From NCBI RefSeq assembly GCF_017562075.2, contig NC_054084.1, positions 3,776,501 to 3,840,500 on the forward strand: a stretch of 64,000 nucleotides of DNA, read 5' to 3'. Positions 1-13,196 of this stretch are shown one piece after another. Both the position numbers and the translations under genes were made by a program. This DNA comes from Anopheles merus. Taxonomy: Eukaryota; Arthropoda; Insecta; Diptera; Culicidae. The notes below the pieces were generated by a model. That model did no database searches. It was not told the DNA's origin and saw only the letters and a list, made by a program, of their open reading frames with translations. Every line of letters starts with the position of its first letter. Within the stretch, counting starts at the first letter, position 1.

Positions 1-3000
1 GTTGAAGATAACGGATGTGCAGCACCTTATATGTAGCGATCGAAAGGGCGGAAGTTGTGACCCGGCCATTGTGACCACCGACCTCGCACATGTGCCGCTC
101 GTGCATTGAAATAGGGCAGCGCTGCTGCAAGGTCTAGTAACTGTATTTTTTTCCAAGAACATGCCCCATCTGGCACGTTGTTCTTGTGGAAAGACTAGCG
201 GCGGTAAGCGTTGTGCTAGATGTGTTTGCTTCAGAAATAGATCCAAGAGGATCGTTAACTTTCCACTCAAAAATACAGTTTAATCGTCGCTTGGAGTAAT
301 CAGCCACTACTCACTTTTCATCTCAAGTCAATGTCGTATGAAGCTGTTGCATAAAAAAAACACCCAAAATCGATCCCATCTCACTCTCGACCCCACCCGG
401 CTAACATAACCTTTCAACGTGACTCAGGAAACAACTCGTTAATCTCTCATTTGTCACTGTAATTCATTCGGACCCAGCCGGCATCGGGTTTTCATAAAGG
501 TCCCTCTTAGCACGTAATAGGATTTAAGGCTATTCGTTAGATGCGTCGTCGTGGTCGTCGTCGTTTAAGTCGTTTTGTTTCTTCCTGCCGTCGCACGATC
601 GATACTAACCAGCTGAATCAAAAGGGTGGGGGATGACCACTTTTTTGTTAAACTCTTTCATCGTGCTTGGAGAGATGCGTATTTTTAACTTGCTGTTCAA
701 TTTAAATGAAAAACTCCCGCCAAGCCCGAACCATAATATAGGCCCCAAATTTGGCCGGTTAACACCCCGGCCCGGAATATAAATGACCGTTTCCCGCGGC
801 CCCCGGAACGCCATCACCGTTGCCGCCTTGCCGCTACAATCCGATCTGAGCCGCGTTCCCGTTCTTGATTTTTGCTCGTGAAAAAGTATAATTTATGTTT
901 CATGTTTTGCCCACTTTTTTTACTCCACACACACAAACACACACGCTCTATAGTATGTAGCAAAAAATAAAATTATTTTTCTTTGAGTGTGTTGTGTGCG
1001 TTTCTGTGTGCGCCTCGCTGTTTCTGTTTCTGTTGTTGCTGGTTAGCAAACAACTATGGCGTGAGCAAATTGTTGTGACCATTTTTTCTGTTCCACAAAC
1101 ACACACGTTCCACCCTGCCAGCTCGCCCAGGAATATAACAAGCCACTCGGCCACCATGCCTTCCCACACTCTCTCCTGTCGCGCCACACACAGGAGGACG
1201 TTGTCGGCGTTGTCGTCCAAAACCTAATTTTTCGTTTCAGTTTTTTTGATTAATTTTCTAAATTATTTTGACAGTTTAATTACCGTCGTTCATATAAATT
1301 TCGGTCCTAATCGATTGGGCCGAGGGTGATGATGATGATGATGACGACGACGGCGATGGCGGCGAGGTGTGGTCCACTCCCAGCGCGATCGCGCACAATC
1401 AAATCGGGCGGCGGCGGCTGCATTGAGGATTTTAGTCGTCGTCGTTTGTTTTTTTGTTTCTGCTGTTTGGTCTCGCTTCTCTCCACTTTTCGCTCCGTCG
1501 GCACCGATCTACCTCAACGGGGCCGGCGAAGCCAAACGATGCTCTTAATTTAATCTTGCGAGGGTCAAATATTTGCATATTTAATTAACGATAATCTGTT
1601 CCCTCCACGCCATCACCGTTGGCGCGGATCGCTTCCCCCCGCGTTCGTTCGTCCGTTCATTCGTTCGTTCGCATCCAACCGCGGCACTCGGGGGCCTGCG
1701 ATCGACGCCTTCCGACGCGTATCAACTGCATATCAGCTGTCAGAACCAAACCAGCACTACTCGAGTCGGCTATCCCTGAATTTTGGACAGTTTTTTCGTT
1801 GCACGACAGCACAGAAATGGGTATTTGGGAGCGCGATCTTTCGGCACGGCTCAAGATGCTCCAGTGCGCATCGCTAAAGAGCGCTGGCCGATCGCGACCG
1901 AGAGCAGTCACCGCGCAAGAAAGTAATCCGCAAGTCTGGGAGCTACGACATGCGGGAGAGCCACATTTATCAAAACTGAAAATTTAATTATTTCACATCG
2001 TAAAGACGACCAAACAGCGGTGAATGTGGAAGCTGCTAGTCTGTGCAGATTTATAGCGAGTATAGATAAAGAGGCTCCGGGGCGACTTCTGTTGCTCCAG
2101 CGACTCCAGACAGATAGAGCGTGGCGTCAGAGTATTTAAGATAGCGGTGGAATGTAAGGCATCCTCAAATGGTTTCATTTGCCGAATTGTTGTTTTGAGC
2201 CACGCATGTGAGAATGTAAACGATGTTGTTTTGCGTTGATTGTGTAGTGGTTGTCTGTGCATAATGTTACCCATAGTACAAAGATCTGTGACAGTCCCTT
2301 ACATACCGTCGATCGAGCATCGATGGAGAAGATTGCCTCGACTGGAACCTAATAATCATGATTGGAAACGTGATCATCATCCAATTGGAGCAGAATCTCA
2401 CACACTTGCTATCTTCTGGGCCCTGCTGCATCTCCCTTGCTTCCCTCGACTGCATCTGATCCAGCGATGAGACAGCTTGCGACATAAAATCCCACGGTCT
2501 GACATGACATCGTGGCTATCGATGGGAGATCGGAAAGCAATCAAGAATCCGAGGGTTACAAGTTCCGGAACATCGGCGGCAGAGCGAACGCGCTCGGTGC
2601 GCACACAAGGGACAGGACACAGGTGAGACCCACGGACAGTCAGACACAGACGATCGAGCGGTAAAGATGGAACCCAAAACGGAAATGGACAGAACCGCTG
2701 GCTGGAGAGGGCAAGCAGGTTCTTTTCTTATCGCCGCATGTGCCTCTTTTCAATCCGGGCGCCAGTCGGCGGCACTGAGTTGCCGAGATTCTACGAACCA
2801 CACGACAAGATTTGGATGTTCGATAAGATGACACTAAACACGTTTATCGGTGACACGAGCCACTTTGCCACGGCTACCAAGCGGTTCAATTTCGACACGC
2901 CTGCACTGGCCGGCGGATGGGTTTTATGGGCGAAACGTTTTGTTTTGACCGATGAGACACCGTTGCTGTCCGGTTGTATAAGAAAAAGCTTCAATCATGT

Positions 3001-3981
3001 CCTGGGAGCGTGTTTATGGGTATCAAATGTCTCTGGTGTAATTGCAACGCTCAAAAAGTGGGTAAATGTACGACCATTTTAGCACAAAAGCAACGCCGAT
3101 TTGCGAAGGTGGAGTTTGGCGGATAAATTATCTCTAATTGTAAACACTCGAGGGGATCGGTTTGGATCTGGTTTTGTGGCAGCGTATCATTCCCCTTGTT
3201 GCCGAGCGAGAGCATCAAACACGGACATGAACGTTTGAAGGCAGTCGCCGAATCCCACAACATTCGGCTTCCTGCTAATTACTCTCCACTGAGAGAAGCC
3301 TCCGTCGCCGGCGGGTACGGTTCGTCCAAGTCGCCGAGACGAATTCCTCCACCGCATCGACCGGAAATCACGTAGGTGGTAACATTATCACTCATTAATT
3401 ACGGTCTAATCTAATAATACTAAATTATATGTCTGCAGGGGTATCTTCGTCTCGATGGCGCACCTAACCTGCTGTTTTCATCATCTTCCCGATCGTGATC
3501 TTGCTGTGTGATCGTGGCGAGCGACCCTGGAATTGGGCGGATTGTATATGTGTTGGTTATACAGCTCTGGATCGAAAGCGTAACAAATACATGTTTTGTG
3601 GTTGCAGTTTCTGTTGTTGCCCGAGATGAACAAGATAAAGGTGGTGAAGTATGCGAGGTCGTTATACAAATTCACTCCCAAACAAGCTTAATCACCCCGG
3701 GAGACGGTTCATACCACTTTCGCATTTCGCCAAACGTGACAGCTTCGCACTTTGGATTGGGAAAACGTTTTGACAGCACGCGTGCAGTGCAATTCACCTC
3801 GGCGATCGCGCCCGTTCACTCCAGCCGTGCCTTCATTAGGCCGTGCGTTGGGGCGGAATCTCTGCTCACGACCTCTCGCGCATCGCGTTACAGAATCTGA
3901 TCGCGTTAATGGTTCCATTACAAGCGCTTAATGTTTGCTCATGATATTAATCGCCTCCGCTGTCGGCCGGAAGGCTCTCAT

Positions 3982-4002
3982 GGGGGGGGGGGGGGGGGGG
4001 GG
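3982..4002. repeat. Poly-G run
   Basis: An uninterrupted run of 21 G bases within the presumed al intron. Long G runs are prone to sequencing and assembly length errors. Confidence 0.95.
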
Positions 4003-4134
4003 AGCGACACGATCGTGCCAGTAAGAGCAAGCTGAAGCTTTCACGCTACTTGTCTGAATGTTTTTTTATGTACGAGGTAGAGTGTTCGCAACGGGAGAGC
4101 CACCAGGATTTCCATTCAAATCAGTCGTACGGAA

Positions 4135-4157
4135 ACACACACACACACACACACACA
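4135..4157. repeat. (AC)n microsatellite
   Basis: AC dinucleotide run of about 23 bases in the presumed al intron. Confidence 0.95.
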
Positions 4158-7100
4158 TTTGCACACAAGACAGTGACATAAACGCGTTACTGAAACGAAC
4201 CTTTCGGTCACGGTCCTATCAATCCGATGACGCCAGTTGGAAGACAGCTCGGGAACAAACATCTCACGATCGTAATCGGGGTGGGCCATCGTGAAAAGCG
4301 TTGCTAATCAGGCGGTAGGAACGGTGTCAGAGTGCGAAGTACGCACTCTACGTTGGGCAGGGCTCAGACGCGTCAGGTTCAGGCCTTTGCTTCTTCCCAC
4401 AGCCACCAAGGGGACCACCCTGGTAGACGTTCTAATCAAATTTATATCATTATTTATCGTAAACATTTGATCGTTTGTGCTGTGGGCTGTAAACGACTCA
4501 ATGAGCCGTGTGTGAGTGTTTTGGAGGGCCGTTTGTTGTGCGACTGGAGGCCTTACTTCTCGCTTGAGTGGCGCTGACAGATACGCATTTAGTTAAACAA
4601 ATGAAACTCCCAAATACTGTTCGCTGCAGATTGGGGAGTTGGGAATCGAAAGTAAGATCTTATCCCATTCTCAGGCTACACCAAGTTTGAGAAGACAGTG
4701 TTGCTTGACTGAGTGATTGATGGATTCATGCTGACGTATGATGAAATGCTGATAAAACCATATTTTGTTCTGGAATTCTGGATTTCAAACCTGGTTGATT
4801 GTGCTTAAACCTGTAAAATAGGAATGCTTTTGCCTTTTTCTTGTCTGGAACACACGCACGGGCGAGAGATTCGTTCATAATCTTCACGAAGATCGGCCAC
4901 ATGATCACCTTAGCCGAGCTCCGAAATCAATTTCGATGACAAATTGCGGCTAAACCAACATGAAGCTCGTGTTTGTCGGCGCTCGCAATCAACCGTCTAC
5001 AACAGCGAGCAGCCCCAGAGCAAATAAACCGCTAATAGGCGCCCCGAAACGGCATACTTTACAACCCGATTAGCCCGTCCGGAACAGCGGCCCGAAGGGG
5101 ACACAGCGGACGATCGCAAGGCGATCAATAATTTAAAATCAATCCAGAGAATTACTTTAAGCGTGCGTAGCTAAAGTTATTACCCACAAAAGCGCTCTGT
5201 CGAGCCGTGGAGTCCTTCTTCCACACCGTATGGCTGGGTAATTGGTTTTCCGCGAGCAGGACGCCGGGTCGGGCGTCTTTATGTAAACCGATCCGGTGCG
5301 CCGTGGGCAGAAGCTCGGAAAGACAAAAAGAATGCCGAATATCATTCCACCGGTGGTGGCGGATGCGCCGCGCATCATAAACAATGGGGAAGAATAGAGC
5401 GAGAATTAGTTTCGATTATGTATTTATGAGTCGCATTCCCTCCCCATGCTCGTCTCCCTGCTCGGTCGGGTTCGTCGTCTTTCGGCCGAAAATGCCGATT
5501 GATCGAAGAATTGTCTTTACTGGCGCAAAAGAAATCGAGCTACGACGTGTGTGCCGTTTGTATGGAACCACTCACACACAAACTCGAAACACAAACTCGG
5601 TGGATGAAATCGAAAACGTCCCGCAAAGGGAGAGAGAGAAAGAGAGAGGGCACACGGTGTGAGGAACGATAAAAATTATGTGTTTTGAGCGCAGCATGGT
5701 GCTTTTGTTAATCTAATTCACCCCGGGAGTCCACTGACTGGCTGGTTGGCTGGCTGGCTGGCCCAGGATGCTTGGGCCTTTTTGTTTCCTTTTCCTTTTT
5801 TTTCCTCTGCACAGGTCTCCGCGCGCGTGTGTGTGTTTGTGTGTCGGTCTCACAGGCCGACTAACGATGTCCATGGATCCGCTAATCACCTGTTGCACTC
5901 AATTCGGGGGTTCGGCGTCTCTTTCGAGGTTTCGAGAGTCGCTTCTATGCAGGTCACGTTTGCGACCGGTGCCCCATAGCCGGTCCGGTACGAAAAAAAA
6001 CCAGCCTCAAAATTATTGCTAACGAGTCCCCGCATTCGAGCTTCGGGGTCGAAATTCCCAGTATCACTCCGCTAATCGGCCGCCGACAAGATGTGCGTTG
6101 CGTTAGATTCTTATCTAGGGACTTGCGAGCTGTGAAAACCGACTGCGCACGGGGCTCTCGTATATGCAATATTAATTGATTTGTAAATCGCCAACGACAA
6201 ATACACACACTCACACACACCCGGGAATGCAACGCAGCTGCGCCGGAATTCCATTCACACCCCGAGCGGCGAAAATGGGGAAGATATTTTTCGGAGCTAA
6301 TGACGCGCCCGGAAGAACTCATTCATTTCGAGTGCAAATGAGGCCCATGTACCACACTTACTGTCCCGTGTGTCACCTTCTAATTGCCTTGCGAAAAGAA
6401 ATAAACACATTCTGTTTGAGTCCGTGTGTGTGTGTGTGCTGTTTCAAAATGGGGAAAATTATTGCAAGTAGTTAACCAGCCGACCAACAAGTACACCCCA
6501 AAAGAAGCCATAAACAAGCGATTGCTGGGCACAAATTGTAGCTTCGGTCCCTGCACCGGCTGCCCACGCTTGCGTGTGCATAAAGGCGCTGGAAGGCGTC
6601 GCTGTGCCGGACAGTCGCCATTGTTGCTTGCTTTTGGCTTTTGGGGGTGAGAAAAACAACGCCATCATCACCATCCTCGTTTGCAGTTTGCGCTCCACTG
6701 CAACACCAAGTCTCCCGCTGCGTGAGAGTGTGTTTACATAAAAGTGAGCATACCTATATACAGATATTCCTTCGCCTTCGTTCTCCGTGGTCGTGGTGCT
6801 AGGTGAGAGAAGGCTACAAGGGCTTTGCGCGAATGTGAATTCAATAATGATAATATTGGTTTTAAGTGTTTACGGACCATAAATCAGGATGTGGTAAATT
6901 GGATACTCCCTCGCGCAGCCACTCGAGGGCAAAGTTTGGCACACCGATAGGGAGTGCAAGGACTTTGGGACACGCCGTCGTACCGGTTTGCGGACGCACG
7001 CGCTCGGTACGAGTCGAGTTTCTCAGGGCTCCGGTGGGGCGACCGTGTTAATTGCACCAATCAGCTGCCAGGCCCTGAAGGCACCTGAATGCGAAGGAAC

Positions 7101-8516
7101 GTCAATTACCAGGCGCACTACCATCACCACAACGGCCAGTAAAGATATGACTGACCTCTTACCGAGAACGACCATCGCCGGGAGTCATTTGCGCTCGGGT
7201 AACGAGTGAACGCGCTTCCTGATGGAGCGCGGACACTTACGCCGAGGCTTTTTATCGTTGTTTAATGAATCTTAAAGAGGGTCTTTCAACAAAGTAGTAG
7301 ATTCTAGCCTGTCCAGACGCTTCCACAGGCCAGGTCTTGTAGCAGCTTGCTGATCGTTTGCTTTATGCTAAGAGAAGCACTTTCCTTGGAGTGTGACCAA
7401 CACCATCACCATGGAGATAATGATCTCCGTTTTTAAGAGAGCGAGAGTAAAAGAGTTGCTCATGAAGGATTTATAACTCTACCGAAACTTTTAAGAAATT
7501 TGGGGTTTCGGTTGTTGAGATGTTTTTACTTTAATTAACCCAATAAAATCGTGAGTCTTCCTTAAATGTCCCTCCAAGTTAAGGTTCCTCTTGAAGGCTT
7601 TTTGTTTGTACCCTTTTGTTGGTCCGTATCGATCCACAAAGTGAATGTGATTTTCTCCATTTCGTCTTTTATGCAACCCCAAATCCAATGCTGAAGGTCG
7701 CTTTTGCCCCCCTTTTTTGCTGTTTTGGCGGGAGGGTTTCCAATCCATCATCGAATAATCATCGCGTGCAGTGCGGACGCCGTAGCATATGATCATTGTT
7801 ATTCCCCGTTGCAACGGGTCTCCTTCTCGGTTCCAGAAATGGTTTCCGGACGCAAAATTATAAACTCCCCATTGCATTGCCCCAAAAAACAAAACAAAAC
7901 ACAAAACAAAGCATCAAAAAAGCACACAGAGACAGACCGTGTACCGTATCCCTCCCGAGGTGGTGACCGTGGCGAGCAGCGACACGAAAAATGCACCAGA
8001 GTGCCCATTCCGTTCGATTCTGGGAACGACATTAAAGTAATTGAAAAGTACGGCCGAGGCACGTTTGTGGCATCTCGAAACGACGGACATTCGTCCCGGA
8101 CCGAGTCGTCATCTTCATCCCCCGTGAATCATCGATCCCTTTTGCTTGCGCTGCGGACTTTTATTAAATTATCATCACGCTAAATGTTGTGTTTGTGTAT
8201 GTCTTTCGATTTGTCCGCAATTCGAATGCTCACAGTCTCTCGCTCTCTCTCTCGGTGTGTGTTTCTGTGTGTGCCACGATTGTCGAGTGTTTGTACGATA
8301 ATTCCTTAATGGCGGCCCTGTCGGGCAGAACCACCGCCACAGTCCCGTGTTTGTTGCGATTGTTGCGCACGATTTCCTACTTTAAATTGCGTGCGCTCTT
8401 TGCGCCCGGCCTGTCCCAGAAAGCGTGTAGAAGAGAGTAGTAATTTGGCGTAATTCAATTTTGCCTCATCTTTTAACCGCTTCCGCTGTGTTGTGTCTTT
8501 CTTCCCTCTTTTGAAG

Positions 8517-9351
8517 GTTTGGTTCCAGAACCGGCGGGCAAAATGGCGCAAACAGGAAAAGGTCGGACCGCAGGGACATCCGTACAATCCGTACCTGGCG
8601 AGCGCGGGCCAGGTCCCGTCGGCGACCGTCGTCGCCCCGTCGCTGCCGCCGAACCCGTTCAGCCATCTTGGCTTCAACCTGCGCAAACCGTTCGATGCGG
8701 CGAGTTTGGCCGCGTTCCGCTATCCATCGCTCGGTGGCAGCCACATGCTGCCGTCCGCCTACTTCAACCAGTTCCACCGGTAAGTGTCCACGGAGTCCGC
8801 TTCTCCACCCGGAACCCTGTACCCTTACCGACGAACACTGATCCAAATTTTCTTCTCTCGTTCCCGTCTCTCCCGTTCAAAGTGTCTCACCGTTATCTTC
8901 CTTCGTTGACGAATTTTGCAGAGCGCCACCGCCACCGCTGCTGCCACCGGGCGTCGGTACGTTCTACACCCCGTCCGCCTCCTTCCAGACGCTGCTGGCG
9001 AACATTTCCGCGGCCCAGCGAGCGCCCCCCGCCATGCCCTCGAAGCCACCGACGTCCGGGGTGGACTATATGCCACCGGGACCGCCGGGCATTCCGCCAC
9101 CGCCGCCGCCCGGTTCCCAGGTGCCTACGTCGCCCGCTTCACCGCCCATCTCGCCGACCGCCCTGCCGCCCGTCGTGCCAGTTCCTCAGGCCGCACTGCC
9201 GGCTCCACCGCAGCCACCGTCGGGGTCGGCGTCACCACCGCAGGCCGACCGGCGCAGTTCGTCGATCGCCGCGCTGAGGCTGAAGGCCCGGGAGCACGAG
9301 CTGCGGTTGGAGATGCTCCGCCAGAACGGACACAGTGATATCTTAAGCTAG
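8517..9351 (+). CDS. al: Aristaless homeobox protein, C-terminal part (two exons)
   Basis: Coding exons are 8517-8779 and 8922-9351; the 142 bp intron has GTAAGT at 8780 and AG at 8920-8921. The visible part is 230 residues plus TAG at 9349-9351; the N-terminus is outside the window. It opens with homeodomain helix 3 from residue 47 (VWFQNRRAKWRK, with Gln50, as in aristaless/ARX). This is followed by the al/ARX-type block KVGPQ.HPYNPYL, then PPNPF.HLGF.LRKPFDA and AAFRYP, all as in Drosophila Al. The second exon is rich in Pro, Ser and Ala and carries a PSASFQTLLAN-like motif. It ends in the OAR (aristaless) domain, SSIAALRLKAREHELRLEML, near visible residues 201-220, with a short tail. Al is a nuclear transcription factor that binds TAAT-type palindromes and patterns distal appendages (antenna, leg claw, wing). 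The exon junction joins CG to A, keeping an Arg codon and the frame. Other ARX-like genes (hbn, PHDP) fit less well because of the C-terminal matches. Confidence 0.93.
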
Positions 9352-10582
9352 GCAAAGCAGCACTAAAACCCACCGGCGAGCATACGCACAAAGATCACGT
9401 GTAGTTGTTTTGTACTTAAAGTAAGCCGATCGTAAGTGATCGCGAGCCACAGCTAGAAGCAATAGAATCAAACCTGGAAACTCTGTACTCAATAGAATAA
9501 GCTGCATGCATTCCAACCCGATCCGGCCTGCATTTCGGCCAAACACAGGTCGACATCATTAGGACACTCAATTAATCAAATTGGAACGGGGAATGGGGTC
9601 CACCAGCAAACACGCATCGGGTGGCACGGTCCAAATTAAGTCTTCGGGCAGGCTTCCCTCCCGTACACCCGATCGGACAATCAAAACTCGCTTTCTCGTA
9701 TGATACAACCTTCCTTTCCTGCCCGTTTTGGGCAAGATTTCTCGTAAGACACTCCTATAATTACTCGTTTCCCGGGAAGTAGAGGGAGTCCGGCGCGGCT
9801 CACCCCGAGGGCGATACGGCTTCTGTATTGCTGCGTGCCATCGTGCTAGCGTGACAAACGTCAACAGCACAGTGGTCACTTTCTGTGTCCGTGAGCAAAC
9901 GTTGTAAATTGCCGCAAATTACACAACACATTTCGGGACCTTCCAGGCAGTTCGATTTCAATGAAACGTCATCTAGACACGTCACCGACACGGGGGACGA
10001 TCGGCCGGCGAGTCGAGCGTGTCCATGAATGAAACTCCTAAACTCCACTCCACGAAATCATCCGCCAGTACCGAAAAACCTTCCGCTGCCGAATCATTTA
10101 CGTTTTAATGCCAACCGTTGCTGCCGCCGGTCTTTTGATAGCGTATTTTTCGCATTCGCAACGTTATGATTATAACCATTATCACCATGCGATTCGGCAG
10201 TGGGATTCCCGAATGGAGCGCGATTCGGACCCGGGATGCAGGGTAGAAACGTTAATGAAAGATGGAGTCTTCTTGGGTAGAGGGAGGTAACCGGGGAACA
10301 GCTTCTGGTTTTCCGCACTGATGCGCTCTGGATGGCCGACTGCCCGGAAGCAATCTGGCACACGGAATAGGAACCTGAGAGAGTGTGGGCTGGCAGGGGA
10401 GTTAATTTTCATTTTCATTCTAAAAATGCCTTTGCTGATGGACTCATCGTTTCAGAGCGAATCAAAAGTTTCTTAATTAATGGAGCGAAATAGCGCCCGA
10501 AAATCCGACGGTTTCAAGGATTCAAGATTGAAATACAAATTCCTCTTTTAGCAGAATCGTATAAATCACAGCACAAGAAGAT

Positions 10583-10588
10583 AATAAA
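10583..10588 (+). terminator. Possible proximal al polyadenylation signal
   Basis: An AATAAA hexamer lies about 1.23 kb after the al stop codon in an A-rich context. The downstream sequence is only weakly GT-rich, so this would be a minor or unused site. Confidence 0.3.
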
Positions 10589-10943
10589 GAGAAGAAGATT
10601 CCTAATTTGAAGAGGTGGAATGGTGTACAAAGCAAATTGGCTCTAGTTTTATAGTACTTTACCTAAAAGTGTTGATACTTTAATTCCTTACTTCACTTCA
10701 AGACCCTACGCGATAGTGTCAGTAGCAATAGAAAGCTCAATTTGAGTGCATTAAGCATAGTAGAAAAGGCAAGCGTCATGGAGAGTACTTAAAAAGTGTA
10801 CATAAAAGCGTGATGAGCCGATCGTCGACGATCGAACACGACCACAAAGTGTACCAGTGTAGTAGCAGTGCTTAGCTTTTATTGTAGCCAGTTAGCCTAT
10901 GCGCGCCGTACTATTATTATCATCATTTTACTCCGAGAAAGAT

Positions 10944-10951
10944 TGTAAATA
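10944..10951 (+). promoter_or_regulatory. Pumilio-type element in al 3' UTR
   Basis: The octamer TGTAAATA matches the Pumilio response consensus UGUANAUA on the sense strand. It lies about 70 bases before the favoured polyadenylation signal, a typical place for such sites. An 8-mer can occur by chance, so the role is only suggested. Confidence 0.3.
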
Positions 10952-11021
10952 GATTGAAATGTCACGCGCGTACGCGTATTTGGTTGGACAGTAGAGGTAA
11001 GTTGTTTTTGATTGCTGAAAA

Positions 11022-11027
11022 AATAAA
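11022..11027 (+). terminator. Likely main al polyadenylation signal
   Basis: An AATAAA hexamer is followed 30 to 55 bases later by a GT- and T-rich stretch (GGCGTGTGTCTGTTTTTT). This pairing is typical of an animal cleavage and polyadenylation site. Confidence 0.5.
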
Positions 11028-13169
11028 CTATTTAAAGAAACAAAAAAGTATAACACAAGCCCTGGCGTGTGTCTGTTTTTTCTTATTGAAAGTGTACTTG
11101 AATGAGTGTCCGAAAACGATAACTTATTTGTTAAATGAAGCAGCAAACCTTCCACCAAGAACCATTCTCCACTCGCCCCGGTTGATTAATGCTGCCCATT
11201 AACAGTAAATTAAACAAGCAAATCGGCTCCCCAGCATCGCCTCGAGGGGCAGCATTTTAATTGAATTTCTGGAAACCTTCAGCCACCGGTGTGTCAAATT
11301 TTGAGTCCGCGTCGATGAGGTGCTGACACTTTTCCTCTGTGCCCGTCCGTCCGTCTGTCTGTCCATCCCAGACTCCGGGTTTCCATTTGCTCTAATGAAA
11401 AGCAAAGCAGCACAACCTTCGCGAGAAGCACAAGAAACCGACCACAACAAGCCAGGAAAAATGGGGACGTTATTCAATTAAAAAGAAATATTGCGCTTGT
11501 ATCGTTAAGGTCCCCGGACGGCACGCAGATACCCCCCCCCCCTCACCTCCCCGTAAAAAGGTTAACCCCTTAATTGAATTTCTTCAAGATCCATCCGAAT
11601 CGCTCCACAAGGAAGCGTTTTTTATGCTGACGTCCTATCGCGCTTCCTTGCGTGGCGCGCGCGCGTTTTCGGTGGGTGGGTGACTTTTCAAAAACAATAA
11701 TACGTGATTGCCATTTTCCACCGTCATAATTAATGCTGGCCAGCCCCCGTGCTCCAGCTCCTCGGCTTCACTTGTGCGCGTTCAATCATGGAATCAAACC
11801 CGACGCAGAAGTGGCATGAAGGCTCGGTTTAATAGCAACACGGAAGAGACATGTACGCTTGTGCTGGAGCTAGAGTTGAACGCGTTCACATACATTGTGC
11901 CATAGATTTGTAGCCGAGGCGACGCGCTGAATCGAAACAGACCGATGGAATCATTCTCGATTCATAAATCATAAACACACACAGCCCCTTCTTGACGCCC
12001 GCGGAGTGCGCGGGAGTGGCGAGCAGACAAAAGCAGCTACGCTGTTGAGATTTCAGACAATTATCATTAAATCAATTAAAACCCGTCGACATCTACCTCA
12101 CGATTTTCGCTCACGCTGCACGTCTGCGCAGAAAGAGAGAAAGAGAGAGAGGGAACGCACGAGAAAAGGAAAGAGACGAAGCGGTTTGAGGCGTTTCTGA
12201 AGGATTTATATGTTTTCCTTAACAAGCGTAGCGGAAGCCAGCAGAAGCTGTGCTGAACTTTCAACGAGCTTCAGGCGACGAACCCGGGACGACGTCGGGA
12301 GGGCGCCGTGTTTCATGCAGCATAACAAGCGCAACGGTTGGTCCGGAATATGTTTCCATACCATTGCCGTCCCTGTCATACCCGATCGCCCGAGACATTG
12401 GAGTCATGGAGCTGTCAAAAAATTAATTATAAACAAATGTTCCTGCATACTTCGTTAGACGTTGCACATTAGGGGCTGTGGAATGTTGTTGAGCCGATGC
12501 TGGCAGAAATGCTTCTCGTTTCGGTTGTTGCTTGATGCTGTGATGTGCTGGGAAACAGAAAAGAAGAAACTATGATGGAAAGTGTTACAAATGAGATTAG
12601 ATGGATATGGAATATTCGGTATTTGTGTGTATGTCAAATAGGAACGAAGAGATCATTGGAATGTTCAATTAAGTTTTTTAAAATATTACGACCAAGCGAT
12701 TCCAAATTCTAGCACATCAATTCAATGTTTATTTAATACACTGTTGAAGAATGAAAGTTTATAGCAAATATTGATTTCACGATCGCCAGTTCGTAACCGT
12801 TCGTGGATCGTGAGCATCGCCATTCTCGTGGACCCCCTCCCCAAACCCGAACCTAGCTCCAGCAAAATCAGCTCAACCGCACGACGGAAGTGTACCTGCT
12901 GAGCGTTGCCGTAAATCACACTCCTAAATACGGGTTTATGGCAAGCATATTAAGAGAAATACATTTAATTTTGTTTTAATTTCTTTTACTCTTCCTGCCT
13001 CGCTCGTGACCATCCGTTCCGCTGCAGTGTTCGGCACAGCCCCACAGGTTTACGAGTTGGCACAATACGTGGCATGATTCGTGGACCCATCAACCATCAA
13101 GCACAGTCCTTGGGAATCATGGACTTTGAGTCTCACGCACCAGGAAACTTTACTCATCAACTACACTCA

Positions 13170-13196
13170 AACACACACACACACACACACACACAC
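13170..13196. repeat. (AC)n microsatellite
   Basis: Uninterrupted AC dinucleotide run of about 27 bases. A second shorter GCGC/ACAC run follows at 13300-13320. Confidence 0.95.

Larger units (their letters stand above)
1..8516 (+). other. al: Presumed large al intron (left part of window)
   Basis: The stretch ends at a good splice acceptor: a pyrimidine-rich tract from about 8480, then AG at 8515-8516. The exon beginning at 8517 opens at homeodomain residue 47, the usual intron position in paired-class homeobox genes. I looked for the missing first part of the homeodomain upstream in the window and did not see it, so the whole stretch is interpreted as intron whose 5' end lies outside. It holds only short unsupported open frames and simple repeats: GAT/GAC triplets near 1327, a poly-G run at 3982, (AC)n at 4135 and (TGGC)n near 5739. 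Intronic enhancers are possible but none can be proved. A nested small gene cannot be excluded. Confidence 0.6.
9352..11045 (+). other. al: Probable al 3' UTR
   Basis: After the al stop codon there is about 1.7 kb without a supportable gene. Two AATAAA signals are seen, at 10583-10588 and 11022-11027. The second is followed by a GT-rich stretch around 11060-11080, the usual downstream element, so it is the favoured end. The last 400 bases are AT-rich and contain a Pumilio-type element. The true end of the transcript is inferred, not shown. Confidence 0.55.

Noticed and set aside
2148..2160. miR-1-like TGGAATGTAA
   Set aside because: Only about ten bases match and no precursor stem is seen.
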